Shown: positions 15,939 through 27,273, counted from the stretch's first letter. The stretch is DNA of 41,521 nt from Microbulbifer mangrovi (GCF_002009015.1 NZ_LZDE01000321.1:1-41521), one strand, 5' to 3'. Notes: a model not told the origin generated them from the sequence alone. A program made the numbers and translations.

Positions 15939-16769
15939 ATGAATCAGCAAGACGGATTTACCCTAATGGCGGCATTCGCCCACTGGATGGCAATTGCACT
16001 CTATATAGCCACTACAGTAGTAGCGGCTGTCACCCTGTCTCGCCAATCTCAGTCCCGCAGGCATACCCTGCTACTCGGGCTGTTCACCGGCGCCGTAGCG
16101 GCCCACGCCATCTCCCTGAAGTTCACCCTGCTGGCAGATAACGGCTTCCGCTTTGACCTGCTGGCGATGCTGTCGCTGATCACCTGGTCTGTCGCCCTGC
16201 TGCTACTGTGCCTTTCACTGCGGCACCAGCTTACACTGCTGATACTCGCAATTGCGCCACTGGCGGCCGTCAGTGAACTCGCTGCGGTACACGCCTGGGG
16301 CACCGCTATACCGCGCTCACAGATTTCGCCGGGCATCGCGGCCCACGCACTGCTTTCCATATCGGCTTATGCGCTGCTAACGCTGGCGACGCTCCAGGCC
16401 ATCTACCTCTACTGGCTCAACCAGCAACTGCACAACCACCGCCCCGCCGGCATGAGCCGGATGCTGCCGCCGCTGCAGACCATGGAGAGCCTGCTGTTTG
16501 GCCTGATCGCGTTCGGGCAGCTATTGCTGACCGCATCCTTGATCACCGGCGCCCTGTTCGTAGATGACCTCTTCGCACAGCACCTGGTACACAAAACCGC
16601 TCTGTCGATTTTTGCGTGGATCCTGTACAGCATTCTGCTGTGGGGACACTGGAAAAATGGCTGGCGCGGCAACACCGCGGTACGCTGGACCCTCTCCGCA
16701 TTTGCCGTTCTGCTGCTGGCATTTTTCGGCAGCAAACTGGCATTGGAAGTCATTTTCTCCGGCGGCTGA
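15939..16769 (+). CDS. ypjD: YpjD-like inner-membrane protein, CcsA/CcmC-type cytochrome c assembly fold
   Basis: The 276-residue protein has about eight hydrophobic segments and the layout of the cytochrome c assembly (CcsA-like) family. A periplasmic loop reads AVHAWGTAIPRSQISPGIAAHALLSISAYALL, and a conserved HKTALSIFAWILYSILLWGHW segment lies near the C-terminus; the histidines are potential heme ligands. In E. coli the ypjD gene also lies beside ffh, which supports the call. The exact role of YpjD is not settled. The first ATG is used, but a start at residue 10 (MAAFAHWMAI) is equally possible. yfjD follows 68 bases later and may be cotranscribed. Confidence 0.8.
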   Translation: MNQQDGFTLMAAFAHWMAIALYIATTVVAAVTLSRQSQSRRHTLLLGLFTGAVAAHAISLKFTLLADNGFRFDLLAMLSLITWSVALLLLCLSLRHQLTLLILAIAPLAAVSELAAVHAWGTAIPRSQISPGIAAHALLSISAYALLTLATLQAIYLYWLNQQLHNHRPAGMSRMLPPLQTMESLLFGLIAFGQLLLTASLITGALFVDDLFAQHLVHKTALSIFAWILYSILLWGHWKNGWRGNTAVRWTLSAFAVLLLAFFGSKLALEVIFSGG

Positions 16770-16837
16770 GCCGCCCGACTTGCGGCATGCGCCGTTCTGA
16801 TCCAATATCGCCCTGATTCAACAGAAAGAGCTCCCCC

Positions 16838-18109
16838 TTGAACGACCTGCCGCCCGGCCTGTTATTTGCACTGATAGGCCTGCTGATTGTTATTTCCGCT
16901 TTCTTTTCCAGCTCCGAAACCAGCATGATGGCGCTGAACCGTTATCGCCTGCGTCATCAAGCGAAAAGCGGACACCGCGGCGCCAAAAGGGCCATGGAGC
17001 TGCTCGCACGCCCGGACAAACTGATCGGGGTCATCCTGATCGGCAACAACCTGGTCAATATCCTCGCCTCGGTAATCGCCGGCGCGGTATTTACCAAACT
17101 CTATGGCGAGGCCGGTGTCTGGTACGCCACCGCGGCGTTGACCGTCGTAGTCCTGATCTTCGCCGAAGTCACACCGAAAACCATCGCCGCCCTGCATCCG
17201 GAAAAGATCGCATTTCCCGCCAGCCTGCTACTGCGCCCACTGCTCTTTTTACTTTCACCTTTCGTGTGGCTTGTGGGCAGCGTATCCAACGCCCTCGCCC
17301 GTCTGGTGGGCGTGGAAGCGGGCAAGGAATCGGAGGCGGAACACCTGGCTCCGGAAGAACTGCGCTCGGTGGTGTTCGAATCCGGCGCACTGCTGCCGAC
17401 CAAGCATAAAGGCATGCTGCTTAACGTACTGGACCTCGACCAGGCCACCGTGGAAGACATCATGATCCCGCGCAACGAGGTGATCGGTGTGGACCTGGAC
17501 AACTCCGCAGAAGCCATCCTGCAGCAACTGGCCGAGAGCAGCTTTACCCGCCTCCCGGTTTACCGCGGGGACATCAATCAGGTAGTCGGCATACTGCACC
17601 TCCGCCGCGCGGCCCAGATACTGCGTGACGGACCAGAAGACCTTACCGCAGAGACGCTCAAGTCCCACCTCAATGAACCCTACTTTGTCCCCGAAGCCAC
17701 CCCTCTCCCTACCCTGCTGATGAATTTTCAGCAGAAGAAACGCCGCATGGGACTGGTGGTAGATGAGTACGGCGAGGTAATGGGTATCGTTACCCTGGAA
17801 GACCTGCTGGAAGAGATTGTGGGGGACTTTACCGCAAGCCCGGTGCCGAGCGACGATGAAGAGATCGTCAAGCAGGAAGAAGGTTGGTATCTAGTGGACG
17901 GTGGCACGTCCATTCGGGAAATGAACCGCACCCTGCACTGGCACTTGCCCACTGACGGGCCCAAGACATTTAACGGGCTGATCATGGAGCACCTCGAAAG
18001 CATCCCGGAGGGCAATATCAGCCTCTATATCCAGGAATATCTGATCGAGATTGTGGAGGTGTCCGATAAGATGATTACCAGTGCCCGCATCAAAAAAGCT
18101 GGGAACTGA
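16838..18109 (+). CDS. yfjD: CNNM/CorB-like membrane protein with CBS pair and CorC domain
   Basis: The 423-residue protein has an N-terminal DUF21/CNNM membrane domain (about 5-190; SAFFSSSETSMMALNRYR). A CBS pair follows (about 205-330; DIMIPRNEVIGVDLD and GLVVDEYGEVMGIVTLEDLLEEIVGD), then a CorC/HlyC domain (about 345-423). The family is linked to magnesium or cobalt handling. The start is TTG at 16838, with AAAGAG eight bases upstream; the next in-frame methionine would cut into the first membrane helix. It follows ypjD, as in E. coli, and converges on rnhB. Confidence 0.92.
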   Translation: MNDLPPGLLFALIGLLIVISAFFSSSETSMMALNRYRLRHQAKSGHRGAKRAMELLARPDKLIGVILIGNNLVNILASVIAGAVFTKLYGEAGVWYATAALTVVVLIFAEVTPKTIAALHPEKIAFPASLLLRPLLFLLSPFVWLVGSVSNALARLVGVEAGKESEAEHLAPEELRSVVFESGALLPTKHKGMLLNVLDLDQATVEDIMIPRNEVIGVDLDNSAEAILQQLAESSFTRLPVYRGDINQVVGILHLRRAAQILRDGPEDLTAETLKSHLNEPYFVPEATPLPTLLMNFQQKKRRMGLVVDEYGEVMGIVTLEDLLEEIVGDFTASPVPSDDEEIVKQEEGWYLVDGGTSIREMNRTLHWHLPTDGPKTFNGLIMEHLESIPEGNISLYIQEYLIEIVEVSDKMITSARIKKAGN

Positions 18110-18146
18110 GTAAGCGCAGAATTCTGCTGACTGAACCCCGCAGGAC

Positions 18147-18761
18147 TCAGACCAGCTCCAACTGACGCCGCACCGGTGCAAAACTTTTCCTGTGCACCGG
18201 TGTTGCACCCAACCGCGCCAGAGCTTCCATATGCGCCTTGGTGGGATAACCTTTGTGGCCCGCCAGGCCATATTCAGGATACTGCTGATCCAGCACCACC
18301 ATTTCCCGATCCCGGGTCACCTTCGCCAGAATCGAAGCCGCCGCAATCGCGGCAACCCTGTCGTCCCCCTTGACCACCGTATCGCACTCGTAGTGCCACT
18401 GCGGCTTGCGGTTGCCATCTACCAGCACATACTCGGGCTGCACCGATAACTGCTCTACCGCCCGCTTCATGGCCAGCATGCTGGCGTGGAGAATATTTAG
18501 CTGATCAATTTCCGCGACCGTGGCGCGGGCGACGGCAAAGGCCAGCGCCTTTTCGCGGATCTCATCAAACAGCGCCTCGCGCTTTTTTTCGGATAATTTC
18601 TTCGAGTCCGCCAGCCCCGCCACCGGATTCTGCGGATCGAGGATGACCGCTGCAGCTACCACGTCGCCGGCGAGCGGTCCCCGCCCCACCTCGTCGACAC
18701 CGGCTAGCAGATCACCGGTATAGCTGCAAACATAGGGCGGCAGGGATGATTTGGTTTTCAT
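18147..18761 (-). CDS. rnhB: Ribonuclease HII
   Basis: RNase HII nicks RNA in RNA-DNA hybrids and single ribonucleotides in DNA. The 204-residue length is normal. The motif [16 protein letters not shown] holds the first catalytic Asp-Glu pair. Further acidic residues are in [18 protein letters not shown] and near [10 protein letters not shown]. It starts 20 bases after lpxB and ends the envelope cluster. The usual next gene dnaE is absent; instead rnhB converges on yfjD with a 37-base gap. Confidence 0.97.
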   Translation of the reverse strand: MKTKSSLPPYVCSYTGDLLAGVDEVGRGPLAGDVVAAAVILDPQNPVAGLADSKKLSEKKREALFDEIREKALAFAVARATVAEIDQLNILHASMLAMKRAVEQLSVQPEYVLVDGNRKPQWHYECDTVVKGDDRVAAIAAASILAKVTRDREMVVLDQQYPEYGLAGHKGYPTKAHMEALARLGATPVHRKSFAPVRRQLELV

Positions 18762-18781
18762 AGTGACTGAATACTTTGAAT

Positions 18782-19939
18782 TTATCGCTGGATGAGATTA
18801 CACACGGCATCCGCGGCTTTTTCGGAAGCATCGCGGCGCAACTCCTGGTGCATTTCACTGAAGGTTCTCCGCAGCTGATCTCCCAGCAGAGGATCGTCAA
18901 AATAGTTCAGCACCGCCGCCCCCAATGCCTCTGGGGTCGCATCATCCTGGAGAATTTCGGGCACCAGCTCACGCTGTGCCAGCAGGTTGGGCAAGGATAC
19001 CCAAGGAGTGTGTAACATGCGGGAAAAAATGGCATAGGACAGGCTCGCCATTTTGTACGCCACCACCATGGGCTTGTTCATCAGCATGGTCTCCAGGGTG
19101 GCAGTACCCGATGCGATCAGCACCGCATCCGCTGCCGCCAGCGCCTGCTGGGACTGACCATCGAGGATGGTCAACGGCAGCTCCTCCGCACCCGGCAGGT
19201 CAGCAACCTGCTGTTGTAGTTGCGCCTTGCGCTCTGCACTGGCAGCGGGCAAAACGAAACGGAGATTGCGACGGCGCTGGTAACACCATTGGGCCGCCTG
19301 CAGGAAAAGCGGGCCCAACAAGCGCACCTCACCCCCGCGACTGCCGGGCAGTAGCGCCACTACATGATCGTCATCCGCAAACCCGAGGGCACGCCTTGCC
19401 GCCGAGACATCCACTTCCAATGGAATTTCATCCGCAAGCGGATGCCCCACAAAAGTCACAGGGACATTGTGCTCCCGGTAAAACTCCGCCTCGAAAGGCA
19501 ACAGAGTCAATATATGATCGACCGCACGCGCAATTTTCTTGATCCGCCCCTGACGCCAAGCCCATACCGATGGGCTCACGTAATGCATGGTAGGAATCCC
19601 CGCGGAACGCAGCGCCTCTTCAAGGCCCAGGTTAAAGTCGGGCGAATCAATACCGATAAACAGGTCCGGGGGGTTGGCAATAAAGTACTGGCGCAGCGAA
19701 CGGCGGATTTTCAGAAGCTCGGGAAGACGCTTGAGCGGCTCCACCAGCCCCATGACCGACAACCGCTCCATGGGAAACAGGGACTCGGCACCGAGCGCCT
19801 GCATACGAGGCCCGGCGATACCGGTCACCTCAACCCGACCAAAACGCTTTTGCAGCGCGGCTATCAGGCCAGCTCCGAGAATATCTCCCGACGCCTCACC
19901 GGCAAGCATACCGATGCGCAACACTTCTCGCTCAGACAC
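18782..19939 (-). CDS. lpxB: Lipid-A-disaccharide synthase
   Basis: LpxB joins UDP-2,3-diacylglucosamine and lipid X to make the lipid A disaccharide at the inner membrane. The 385-residue protein has the family motifs [13 protein letters not shown] (about 14-26), [16 protein letters not shown] and [10 protein letters not shown]. The start is GTG at 19939. Its ribosome-binding site (TGAGGTAA) overlaps the lpxA stop, so translation is probably coupled. Confidence 0.97.
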   Translation of the reverse strand: MSEREVLRIGMLAGEASGDILGAGLIAALQKRFGRVEVTGIAGPRMQALGAESLFPMERLSVMGLVEPLKRLPELLKIRRSLRQYFIANPPDLFIGIDSPDFNLGLEEALRSAGIPTMHYVSPSVWAWRQGRIKKIARAVDHILTLLPFEAEFYREHNVPVTFVGHPLADEIPLEVDVSAARRALGFADDDHVVALLPGSRGGEVRLLGPLFLQAAQWCYQRRRNLRFVLPAASAERKAQLQQQVADLPGAEELPLTILDGQSQQALAAADAVLIASGTATLETMLMNKPMVVAYKMASLSYAIFSRMLHTPWVSLPNLLAQRELVPEILQDDATPEALGAAVLNYFDDPLLGDQLRRTFSEMHQELRRDASEKAADAVCNLIQR

Positions 19940-19948
19940 GCAGTTACC

Positions 19949-20728
19949 TCAGCGAACGATGCCGCGGGTGGAGTTTTCCAGGGAGTCGATCCAGGGTTGG
20001 ATGACCGCTGACTCCTGCCGCAGGCTGGCCAGGGATTCCAGCGCCTCGTCGGTGGTCAAACCGCGGCGATACACGATTTTGTAGGCTTTGTTGATCAGGG
20101 CGATCTCTTCCCTACTGAAGCCCCTGCGACGCAAACCTTCCGCATTGATGGTCTTTGCTTCCGCGGGATTGCCAGCCACCATCACATAAGCGGGGACATC
20201 CTTTCCGATACCCGCGCCCATGCCGGTAAATGCGTGCTCACCAATGGTGCAGTGCTGATGCACCAGGGTATACCCGCTGAGAATTGCCCAGTCGCGCACA
20301 AATACATGGCCTGCCAGGGCCACGTTATTTACCAGGATGGTGTGATTGCCAATAACGCTATCGTGACCGATATGTGCGTAAGCCATCAGCAGGTTGTCAT
20401 TGCCAATGGTGGTCTCACCCCGATCCTGTACCGTACCGCGATGAATGGTGACGCCTTCGCGAATGACGTTGTTGTCACCAATTACCAGAGTGGTGGCCTC
20501 CCCCTGGTATTTCTTGTCCGGCGTATCCTGCCCTACGGTGGCAAACTGATAGATGTGATTGTTTTTTCCCAGCGTAGTAGGCCCACTGAGAACGACGTGG
20601 GAGGCGATTTCACAGCCATCGCCGATTTCCACGTCCGGCCCGATGACACTGTAAGGGCCTATCTTCACGCCCTCACCAATTTTCGCCGAGTCGTCGACGA
20701 TGGCAGTCGGGTGAATACTGGTCTGCAT
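19949..20728 (-). CDS. lpxA: UDP-N-acetylglucosamine acyltransferase LpxA
   Basis: LpxA transfers 3-hydroxyacyl from ACP to UDP-GlcNAc, the first step of lipid A synthesis. The 259-residue protein is a left-handed beta helix with repeated hexapeptides (KIGEGVKIGPYSVIG onward), the catalytic-histidine region MAYAHIGHDSVIGNH and the C-terminal helical domain. lpxB follows after nine bases. Confidence 0.97.
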   Translation of the reverse strand: MQTSIHPTAIVDDSAKIGEGVKIGPYSVIGPDVEIGDGCEIASHVVLSGPTTLGKNNHIYQFATVGQDTPDKKYQGEATTLVIGDNNVIREGVTIHRGTVQDRGETTIGNDNLLMAYAHIGHDSVIGNHTILVNNVALAGHVFVRDWAILSGYTLVHQHCTIGEHAFTGMGAGIGKDVPAYVMVAGNPAEAKTINAEGLRRRGFSREEIALINKAYKIVYRRGLTTDEALESLASLRQESAVIQPWIDSLENSTRGIVR

Positions 20729-20901
20729 TCTGTGGTCTTCTCCTCACCGGCTCAGTTCAGCCCGCGCCGACTACAGGCCAGAAAGACCCGAAACCGATAG
20801 CGCAGACGACTTCGCTACTTTACCCACGAACGGCAAATATAAAAAACTATTTGGTCACAATGAGCCGGACCCATCGCGACCAGGCTGCACTTGCAGCGGA
20901 A

Positions 20902-21339
20902 TCAGATTTTTTTGACCGCGCAAAGAATGTCCGCTGACGCCGCCAGCTCGCCATCGACACTGGCCTTGCCGGCAAACTTCCAGATACCGCGGCGCTCGGA
21001 AACCACCTCAGATTCCAGTTGCAGACGATCTCCCGGTACCACCTGGCGCTTGAAGCGCACATTGTCGATACCCGCAAACAGATAAAGGTATCCATCTTCA
21101 GGTTTCTGGCCCAGGGTTTTGAAACCCAGAATTCCGGAAACCTGCGCCAGGGCTTCAACGATCATAACCCCCGGAAAAATCGGCACTTCCGGAAAGTGGC
21201 CGTTAAATACCTCTTCGTTTATCGAGATATTCTTATAGCCCTTGATCAACTTGCCCTCTTCCAGCTCGACGACACGGTCTACCAGAAGAAAAGGATAGCG
21301 GTGCGGCAGGTATTGACGAATTTCCTGTACGTCCATCAT
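20902..21339 (-). CDS. fabZ: 3-hydroxyacyl-ACP dehydratase FabZ
   Basis: FabZ dehydrates 3-hydroxyacyl-ACP in fatty-acid elongation and shares its substrate pool with LpxA and LpxD. The 145-residue hot-dog-fold protein has [14 protein letters not shown] and the catalytic segment [20 protein letters not shown] with His and Glu. I choose the ATG at 21339, about nine bases after GGGGA; an upstream TTG at 21375 would add 12 atypical residues, and the next codon is also ATG. A 173-base gap to lpxA is longer than usual for this cluster and shows no gene. Confidence 0.96.
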   Translation of the reverse strand: MMDVQEIRQYLPHRYPFLLVDRVVELEEGKLIKGYKNISINEEVFNGHFPEVPIFPGVMIVEALAQVSGILGFKTLGQKPEDGYLYLFAGIDNVRFKRQVVPGDRLQLESEVVSERRGIWKFAGKASVDGELAASADILCAVKKI

Positions 21340-21434
21340 GGCGATTTGTCCCCAGAAACCACTTCGGGGCGCCAAACGCCCCGAATTTACTGATAAATAT
21401 CTATTTTAGAACCGAGACCGGCGGCAAGCCGTGC

Positions 21435-22532
21435 TCAGTCCTCTCCACCTTTCGGTGTACTTTGCGAAATGTCTTCCCGAGAAGCCTTTTCCTGTACAGC
21501 CTCTTGCAGCGCCTTTTCAACACCCGTGAGGCGGCGCGCCATCTGGTCAAGCTGCCCGAAACGCACCGCATTGCGGCGCCAGGAACGACTATCGGAAAAT
21601 GGAATACCACTGGAATAAGACCCGGCTTCCTCGATGGACTTGGTGACGAGGGTGCGCGCAGTGACGTGAGTGCGGTCAGCAACGGTCACATGGCCGACAA
21701 TTCCCACACCGCCGGCGATCGTGCAGTGCTTGCCGATGATTGCACTGCCGGCAACCGCCGAGCATGCAGCCATGGCTGAGTAGTCACCAATCTGCACATT
21801 GTGAGCGATTTGCACCATATTGTCGATCTTGACCCCTCGGCCGATCAGTGTATTGCCGAGAGCGCCGCGATCGATACAGGTGTTGGCACCGATCTCCACC
21901 TCATCGCCAATCTCCACCCCGCCCAGCTGGTAGATCTTGGTCCACTTTCCATCGCTCGGCGCAAACCCGAAGCCGTCGGCACCAATCACAGTATTGCTGT
22001 GAACGATAACGTCGGCGCCGATGGCACAACCGTGGTAGATGACCACACTGGGAAACAGACGGGTGCGCGGGCCGATGGTGCTTCCCTCACCAACCACGCA
22101 ACCGGGCCCGATCACCGCCCCCGCCGCCACACTGACGTGGGCCTCGATTGAGCTACCGGCCCCTACATGTACGCTGGGATGCACTTGCGCGGTAGCATCC
22201 ACCCGCGCGCTGGAATCAACACCGGCAGCATATCGGGGGGTAGTATCGTAGATAGCCGTCGCCTGTGCGAAAGCGTGATAGGGATTGGGAACAATCAGTG
22301 CCGAAACCGGACAGGATTCCGCCTGCTCTTCAGTTACCAGCACCGCACAGGCACGGGTTCCGGCCAGAAAACGCCGGTAGTTGGCGCTCGCCAGGAAACT
22401 GACCTGGCTCGCATTGGCATCTTGCAGGGTGTTCAGCCCGGTGGGAACCAGATCTGCACTGGCCCCTGCCGCCAGACGCAATTCTGCGCCCAGCTTTTCA
22501 GCCAACAGCGCCAGTGTTGGCTGCTCGCTCAT
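21435..22532 (-). CDS. lpxD: UDP-3-O-acylglucosamine N-acyltransferase LpxD
   Basis: LpxD adds the second hydroxyacyl chain in lipid A synthesis. The 365-residue protein has an N-terminal uridine-binding domain (about 1-100), a left-handed beta helix of hexapeptides (about 105-310) and the catalytic-histidine segment [19 protein letters not shown]-terminal helix is followed by a charged tail (about 345-365), which makes the protein some 20 residues longer than E. coli LpxD. It lies 30 bases after skp. Confidence 0.97.
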   Translation of the reverse strand: MSEQPTLALLAEKLGAELRLAAGASADLVPTGLNTLQDANASQVSFLASANYRRFLAGTRACAVLVTEEQAESCPVSALIVPNPYHAFAQATAIYDTTPRYAAGVDSSARVDATAQVHPSVHVGAGSSIEAHVSVAAGAVIGPGCVVGEGSTIGPRTRLFPSVVIYHGCAIGADVIVHSNTVIGADGFGFAPSDGKWTKIYQLGGVEIGDEVEIGANTCIDRGALGNTLIGRGVKIDNMVQIAHNVQIGDYSAMAACSAVAGSAIIGKHCTIAGGVGIVGHVTVADRTHVTARTLVTKSIEEAGSYSSGIPFSDSRSWRRNAVRFGQLDQMARRLTGVEKALQEAVQEKASREDISQSTPKGGED

Positions 22533-22562
22533 GTTAAAGCTCCAAACGCTAACTGAAACGGC

Positions 22563-23078
22563 TTACTTTGCCGCGTTCAGGCGTTTTACCAACTCTTCGG
22601 TAAGGTTGGCATTGGTACCGGCGTAAACCGCAGCGGTGGCATCCAGAACCAGGTCCAGCTTGCGCTCTTTGATCAGCTCTTCCAGAACGGCCTTGGCCTT
22701 CGGCAGCTGGTCTTTCTGGAGGTCCTGAACAGCCTGGCCTTCCATTGCACGCAATTTTTTAACCGCGGTTTCAAAATCGGAGCGCTTGAAGTTCATCTTG
22801 CGCTGATGCTCGGCCTTTTTCTCTTCAGACCAGGTAACGCCGTTTTTCTGGGCATCTTCTGCCATTTTCTGCACTTCAGAGCGGATACTCTCTGCACTGT
22901 TCTGCAGCTGCGAGTATTCGGAACTGGTTTTCAGGGCGTTAATTTTGGACGAGGCCTTCTCAGTGCTCATGATCGCAGCCTGAATATTAACCACCGCGAC
23001 TTTGGTTTGCGCTACCGCCGCACCGGTGAACAACAGGCCCGCCAGCAGAATTGCACTTGCTTTTACAAATTTGAACAC
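22563..23078 (-). CDS. skp: Periplasmic chaperone Skp (OmpH)
   Basis: Skp is a trimeric jellyfish-shaped chaperone that carries unfolded outer-membrane proteins to BamA. The 171-residue precursor has a signal peptide likely cut after Ala23 (GAAVA|Q). A beta strand (TKVAVVNIQAAIMST) precedes a long charged helix (about 45-130) that forms the tentacles. The start is GTG at 23078, with GGAG upstream. It follows bamA after 181 bases. Confidence 0.95.
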   Translation of the reverse strand: MFKFVKASAILLAGLLFTGAAVAQTKVAVVNIQAAIMSTEKASSKINALKTSSEYSQLQNSAESIRSEVQKMAEDAQKNGVTWSEEKKAEHQRKMNFKRSDFETAVKKLRAMEGQAVQDLQKDQLPKAKAVLEELIKERKLDLVLDATAAVYAGTNANLTEELVKRLNAAK

Positions 23079-23259
23079 GTTTATTCTCCGTATCTCTGTC
23101 CATTTCCCGCACTAACCAGAGCGCGGATTATTATCAATTTCTCTACCCGTTTCCCGGGGCTGCAACCCTATCGAGAATTGGCGCTAGTTTCCATGAGTTT
23201 GTCTCGTCCGGATGAGCGGCTTACCCACCCGGGAAAATCACATAGGAACTAATTCGCGA

Positions 23260-25830
23260 TTAGAAGCTGTTGCCCAGAGAGAACTGGAATACTTCGATTT
23301 CATCATCCTCGTTCTGCTCCAGCGCTTTGGACAGGCTGAAGGTCAGAGGACCAAAGCCGGTAATCCAGGTCAGGCCCACACCCGCTGAAACATTGAGGTA
23401 TTTGGCGTCAATATCGTAACAGTTGAGCTGGGTAACGCCACAGTTGGAGCTGAATACATTACCGGCATCGATAAAGAACGCAGACTGCATGGAGCGCTGG
23501 TCTTTAACAAACGGAATCGGGAAGATGACTTCCGCACTGCCTTCAACCAGGATATTGCCACCAAAAGGATCCGGCCTGCGGCCGGTAGACTGGGTCGCCA
23601 GCTCGCCGGTTGCGGTGTTAAGCAGGTAGCAGCGCTTGGTCACGTTGCCCTCGGCATCCACCGCGCAAGCCTCACTCAGGTATGACTCGGCAGGCGTTGA
23701 GCGCGGCCCCAGGGAGTTGCGCTCAAAGCCGCGCACGGACCCGAAACCACCGCCGTAGAAGTTCTCAAAAAACGGCAGCTGACCAGTATCACCGTAACCT
23801 TCCGCATAACCAAGACGCGTGCGCAGGCGCAAAGTCAGGTCTTTGGTCAGAGGCCGGAAATACTGGGCGGTATAAATAAACTTGTAATATTCGAGGTCAC
23901 CACCAGGCAGTGCAATCTCCATGGAAGCGCGCTGCGAAGCACCCCGGGTCGCAAGAATACCGCGGTTCAAAGTGGAGCGCGCATAAGAGGTGGTCAAGGA
24001 CCAGGAATCGAACTCATCCCCGTAGAGATCCACAAAGCCATCGAAGTCAGTGTTCACCAGACCCGGCCCAATGGGCATACTCAGATCCAGGGCAACGCCG
24101 TCATCAACTGCCACGCCTAGCTCGTCCAGTACATCCTGACGATCACTCAGATCGATTTCGCCCGTCACATTACTCAGCGGACGCGGCGAAGCCACAATTT
24201 CCTGGACAGAGCTGCTGTGGGTGCTCAACTCCAGGTGGTTAAACCCGACATTCAGACCTATCCGAGAGATTTCAGAAATCGGGTAACCGAAGCTGAGACC
24301 CGCACCATAGGTGGTGGTGTTATAGCTGGAGAGGTTGATCTCGGAATAATCCCGCTCCTGATAGAACACATTAAATCCACGGCTGACCCCATCCGGCGTA
24401 AAGTACGGATCGGTATAGGAGAAGTTCACCACCGACTGGTACCTGGAGGTATTCACTGCAAAACCAACGGATTTACCGGTACCCAGCCAGTTGTTCTCCT
24501 GAACATTGGCGCCCAGCACCAGGCCACTGCCCTGCGCATAACCCACAGTGCCGCCGATAGTACCGGACGGCTGCTCTTCTACGGTGTACTCCACATCGAT
24601 CTGGTCAGAAGTACCGGGAACCTCGGTGGTTTCCACCTGGACTTCCTTGAAGTAGCCCAAGCGCTCAAGACGCACCTTGGACTGTTCGATACGGGCGGAG
24701 GACGCCGATGCAGATTCCATCTGGCGCATTTCGCGGCGCAGCACATCATCGGATGTTCGCGTGTTGCCGCGGAAATTGATCCGTCGTACATAGGCGCGTT
24801 TACCCGGATCAATAAAGAAAGTCACCTTTACGGTTTTGTCTTCCTCATTCGCTTCCGGCATGCCATTGACTTCGGCAAAGGTATAACCCTCATTACCAAG
24901 ACGCTTGGTAATGTAATCGGAAGTCGTGGTCATCAGTACCTGGGAAAAGGTCTGCCCTTTGCGTACCAGCAGCAAGCGGCGGATTTCCTCTTCGGACACG
25001 ACCGGATCACCGGCAAGCTCCACATCGGAAACCGTGTACACATCGCCTTCCGTGATGTTGACGGTAATGAATACACTCTGCTTGTCCGGGCTCAATGACA
25101 CCTGGGTGGAGTCGATCTTGAACTCCAGGTAGCCGCGATCGAGATAGTAGGACTCGAGTCGCTCCAGGTCGCCGGTCAGCTTTTCACGGGAGTATTTGTC
25201 GTCACTGTTCAGCCAAGATAACCAGCCGGTGGTCTGGAGTTCGAAAATCTCCGCCAGCTCATCATCGGAAAATGCGCGGTTGCCGACAACATTAATATGC
25301 TTGATGGCGGCAACGGAACCTTCATCCACCACAACCTTCAGTTCAACCTGATTACGCGGCAGCTCTTTGACTTCAGTTTTTACACTGGCGCCGTAGCGGC
25401 CCTGCGCTACGTACTGGCGCTGCAGTTCCTGGGCCAACCCCTCGAGGGTCGCGCGCTTGAAAATCTGGCCTTCCGCGAGGCCATTGTCGTTCATGCCCTT
25501 GAGCAGATCTTCGGTCTTGATCGCCTTGTTACCGGTGATTTCGATTTTTGAAATCGCCGGACGTTCACGCACGGTAATTACCAATACGCCACTTTCGCGG
25601 CCTATCTGGATATCCTGAAAGTATCCAGTACGGAACAGTGCGCGGGTTGCGCTCTGGATATCCAGGCTTTCGATCTGGTCACCCACCCGTACAGGCAGTG
25701 CGGCAAAAACTGAACCGGCAGAAACCCGCTGCAGGCCCTCAACGCGAATATCGTTGACCACAAACGACTGGGCATAGGCAGCAACTGGCAATGCCAAGCC
25801 AAGCGAAGCCGCTTTCAGGAAATTCTTCAT
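23260..25830 (-). CDS. bamA: Outer-membrane protein assembly factor BamA
   Basis: BamA is the barrel of the BAM complex that folds and inserts outer-membrane proteins. The 856-residue precursor has a signal peptide (cut near Ala20, AAYA|Q), five POTRA domains (about 21-420) and a C-terminal 16-strand barrel (about 425-856). It has the conserved loop-6 VRGF motif ([12 protein letters not shown]) and ends in phenylalanine (FSLGNSF), the usual barrel signal. It lies between rseP and skp as in other Gammaproteobacteria. Confidence 0.98.
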   Translation of the reverse strand: MKNFLKAASLGLALPVAAYAQSFVVNDIRVEGLQRVSAGSVFAALPVRVGDQIESLDIQSATRALFRTGYFQDIQIGRESGVLVITVRERPAISKIEITGNKAIKTEDLLKGMNDNGLAEGQIFKRATLEGLAQELQRQYVAQGRYGASVKTEVKELPRNQVELKVVVDEGSVAAIKHINVVGNRAFSDDELAEIFELQTTGWLSWLNSDDKYSREKLTGDLERLESYYLDRGYLEFKIDSTQVSLSPDKQSVFITVNITEGDVYTVSDVELAGDPVVSEEEIRRLLLVRKGQTFSQVLMTTTSDYITKRLGNEGYTFAEVNGMPEANEEDKTVKVTFFIDPGKRAYVRRINFRGNTRTSDDVLRREMRQMESASASSARIEQSKVRLERLGYFKEVQVETTEVPGTSDQIDVEYTVEEQPSGTIGGTVGYAQGSGLVLGANVQENNWLGTGKSVGFAVNTSRYQSVVNFSYTDPYFTPDGVSRGFNVFYQERDYSEINLSSYNTTTYGAGLSFGYPISEISRIGLNVGFNHLELSTHSSSVQEIVASPRPLSNVTGEIDLSDRQDVLDELGVAVDDGVALDLSMPIGPGLVNTDFDGFVDLYGDEFDSWSLTTSYARSTLNRGILATRGASQRASMEIALPGGDLEYYKFIYTAQYFRPLTKDLTLRLRTRLGYAEGYGDTGQLPFFENFYGGGFGSVRGFERNSLGPRSTPAESYLSEACAVDAEGNVTKRCYLLNTATGELATQSTGRRPDPFGGNILVEGSAEVIFPIPFVKDQRSMQSAFFIDAGNVFSSNCGVTQLNCYDIDAKYLNVSAGVGLTWITGFGPLTFSLSKALEQNEDDEIEVFQFSLGNSF

Positions 25831-25914
25831 CTACTAATTCCGAGTTGTTATTCGCAATTCCAGCCGGGCCTGATTGCCCGTTCATATTCCACCCCACCTA
25901 CGGGAGGTAGAACC

Positions 25915-27273
25915 CTATAGACGCAGGATGTCGTTGTACAACGCCAGCGCCATGATGCCGAGCACCATCGCCATACCCACCTGCAGTCCAATCACCTGCA
26001 CTCTCTCCGATACTGGAGAGCCCTTTATGGCCTCAATACCGTAGTAAAGGAGATGCCCACCGTCGAGAACCGGGATAGGCAGCAGGTTCAACACACCGAG
26101 ACTGATACTCAGCAGCGCCAACAGTGACAGGAAAGACTGCCAACCTGCATCCGCCGAAGTGCCGGCCACTTTAGCAATGGTGATTGGGCCGCTCAAGTTA
26201 CGGGTAGAGAGCTGCCCGAACAGTAATTTTTTCAGGCTTTCAAGCGTAAAGACCGTCTTGCCCCAGGTTTCCTCAAGCCCTTTATTCAGTGCGCCGAGTA
26301 CACTGTAGTGATAGCGGCGCACCTTGTCTTCGGGCCAGGAAGCCGCCACCGGCAATACACCAATGCGCCCTATGGTCTCGCCGCTGTCCAGCTTCACTGC
26401 ATCGGGGGTAATCGACACCCGTTGCTCCGCACCATCACGCATTACGACGACTTCCACCGCCTGCTCCGGGTGCGCCTTGATATAGTCCGTCCACGCATCC
26501 CAGCTATCGAAACTGCGCCCATCGCTACCGACCACTTCGTCGCCGGCCTGCAGACCGCCACGCTCGGCGGGGGTGTCGGGGTTTACCCGCGCAAGCTTCA
26601 TACTCACCGAGGGTATCCAGAGCTTTAGGCCAATCTCTTCCAGGGGGTCCGGCACTTCCCGCCCGGCCAGCCAGCGCTCGATATCTGCGTACATGTGATA
26701 CTCGAGGGACGAGTCCGGGTAGCGCACCGAGAACTTGATATCCCCGGAGTCCCCCAGTCGATTGGCCAGCTGCCAGTTCAGCGCCTGCCAGGTCGGCGTG
26801 GGCTGGTCGTCAATGGCAAGGATTTCCTGGCCGGATTCAAGACCGGCCACAGCCGCCAGGCTGCCCGGCTCCACCGAGTCCACAATTGGCACGGGGCCCG
26901 AGGTGCCACCGAGGAAAACACCCCAGAACAGCACGATCGCCAGCAAAAAGTTGGCAACCGGGCCTGCGGCGGCAATCGCCATCCGTTTCCAGACGCTCTT
27001 GCGGTTAAACGCCTGGTCCAACTCCTCTGGCGCCACTGTACCTTCGCGCTCATCGAGCATTTTTACATAGCCACCGAGCGGGATCGCGGCAATGGTGAAC
27101 TCAGTACCGTGACGGTCGTACCGGGACACCAGACGGCGACCGAAACCGACGGAGAAGCGCAGCACCTTGACCCCGCACCAGCGCGCCACAATAAAGTGGC
27201 CAAACTCGTGAAAGCTCACCAGCACACCGAGGGCAATCAGGGCCCAGACTGCAGTCTGTAAAAAATCTAGCAT
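25915..27273 (-). CDS. rseP: Site-2 protease RseP
   Basis: RseP cuts the anti-sigma factor RseA within the membrane to release sigma-E. The 452-residue protein has the zinc motif HEFGH (His22, Glu23, His26) in the first helix, two PDZ domains in the middle (about 115-310) and the LDG motif (PVLDGGHLLYY) in the third helix. Four membrane segments are visible. It starts nine bases after dxr and is probably cotranscribed with it and bamA. Confidence 0.97.
   Translation of the reverse strand: MLDFLQTAVWALIALGVLVSFHEFGHFIVARWCGVKVLRFSVGFGRRLVSRYDRHGTEFTIAAIPLGGYVKMLDEREGTVAPEELDQAFNRKSVWKRMAIAAAGPVANFLLAIVLFWGVFLGGTSGPVPIVDSVEPGSLAAVAGLESGQEILAIDDQPTPTWQALNWQLANRLGDSGDIKFSVRYPDSSLEYHMYADIERWLAGREVPDPLEEIGLKLWIPSVSMKLARVNPDTPAERGGLQAGDEVVGSDGRSFDSWDAWTDYIKAHPEQAVEVVVMRDGAEQRVSITPDAVKLDSGETIGRIGVLPVAASWPEDKVRRYHYSVLGALNKGLEETWGKTVFTLESLKKLLFGQLSTRNLSGPITIAKVAGTSADAGWQSFLSLLALLSISLGVLNLLPIPVLDGGHLLYYGIEAIKGSPVSERVQVIGLQVGMAMVLGIMALALYNDILRL

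Noticed and set aside
18116-18127. GCAGAATTCTGC palindrome between yfjD and rnhB
   Set aside because: There is no loop and no T-run. It is too short to call a terminator and may be chance.
23079-23259. Sigma-E promoter for skp in the bamA-skp gap
   Set aside because: A GGAAACT sequence is present, but no sigma-E -10 lies at the right spacing.
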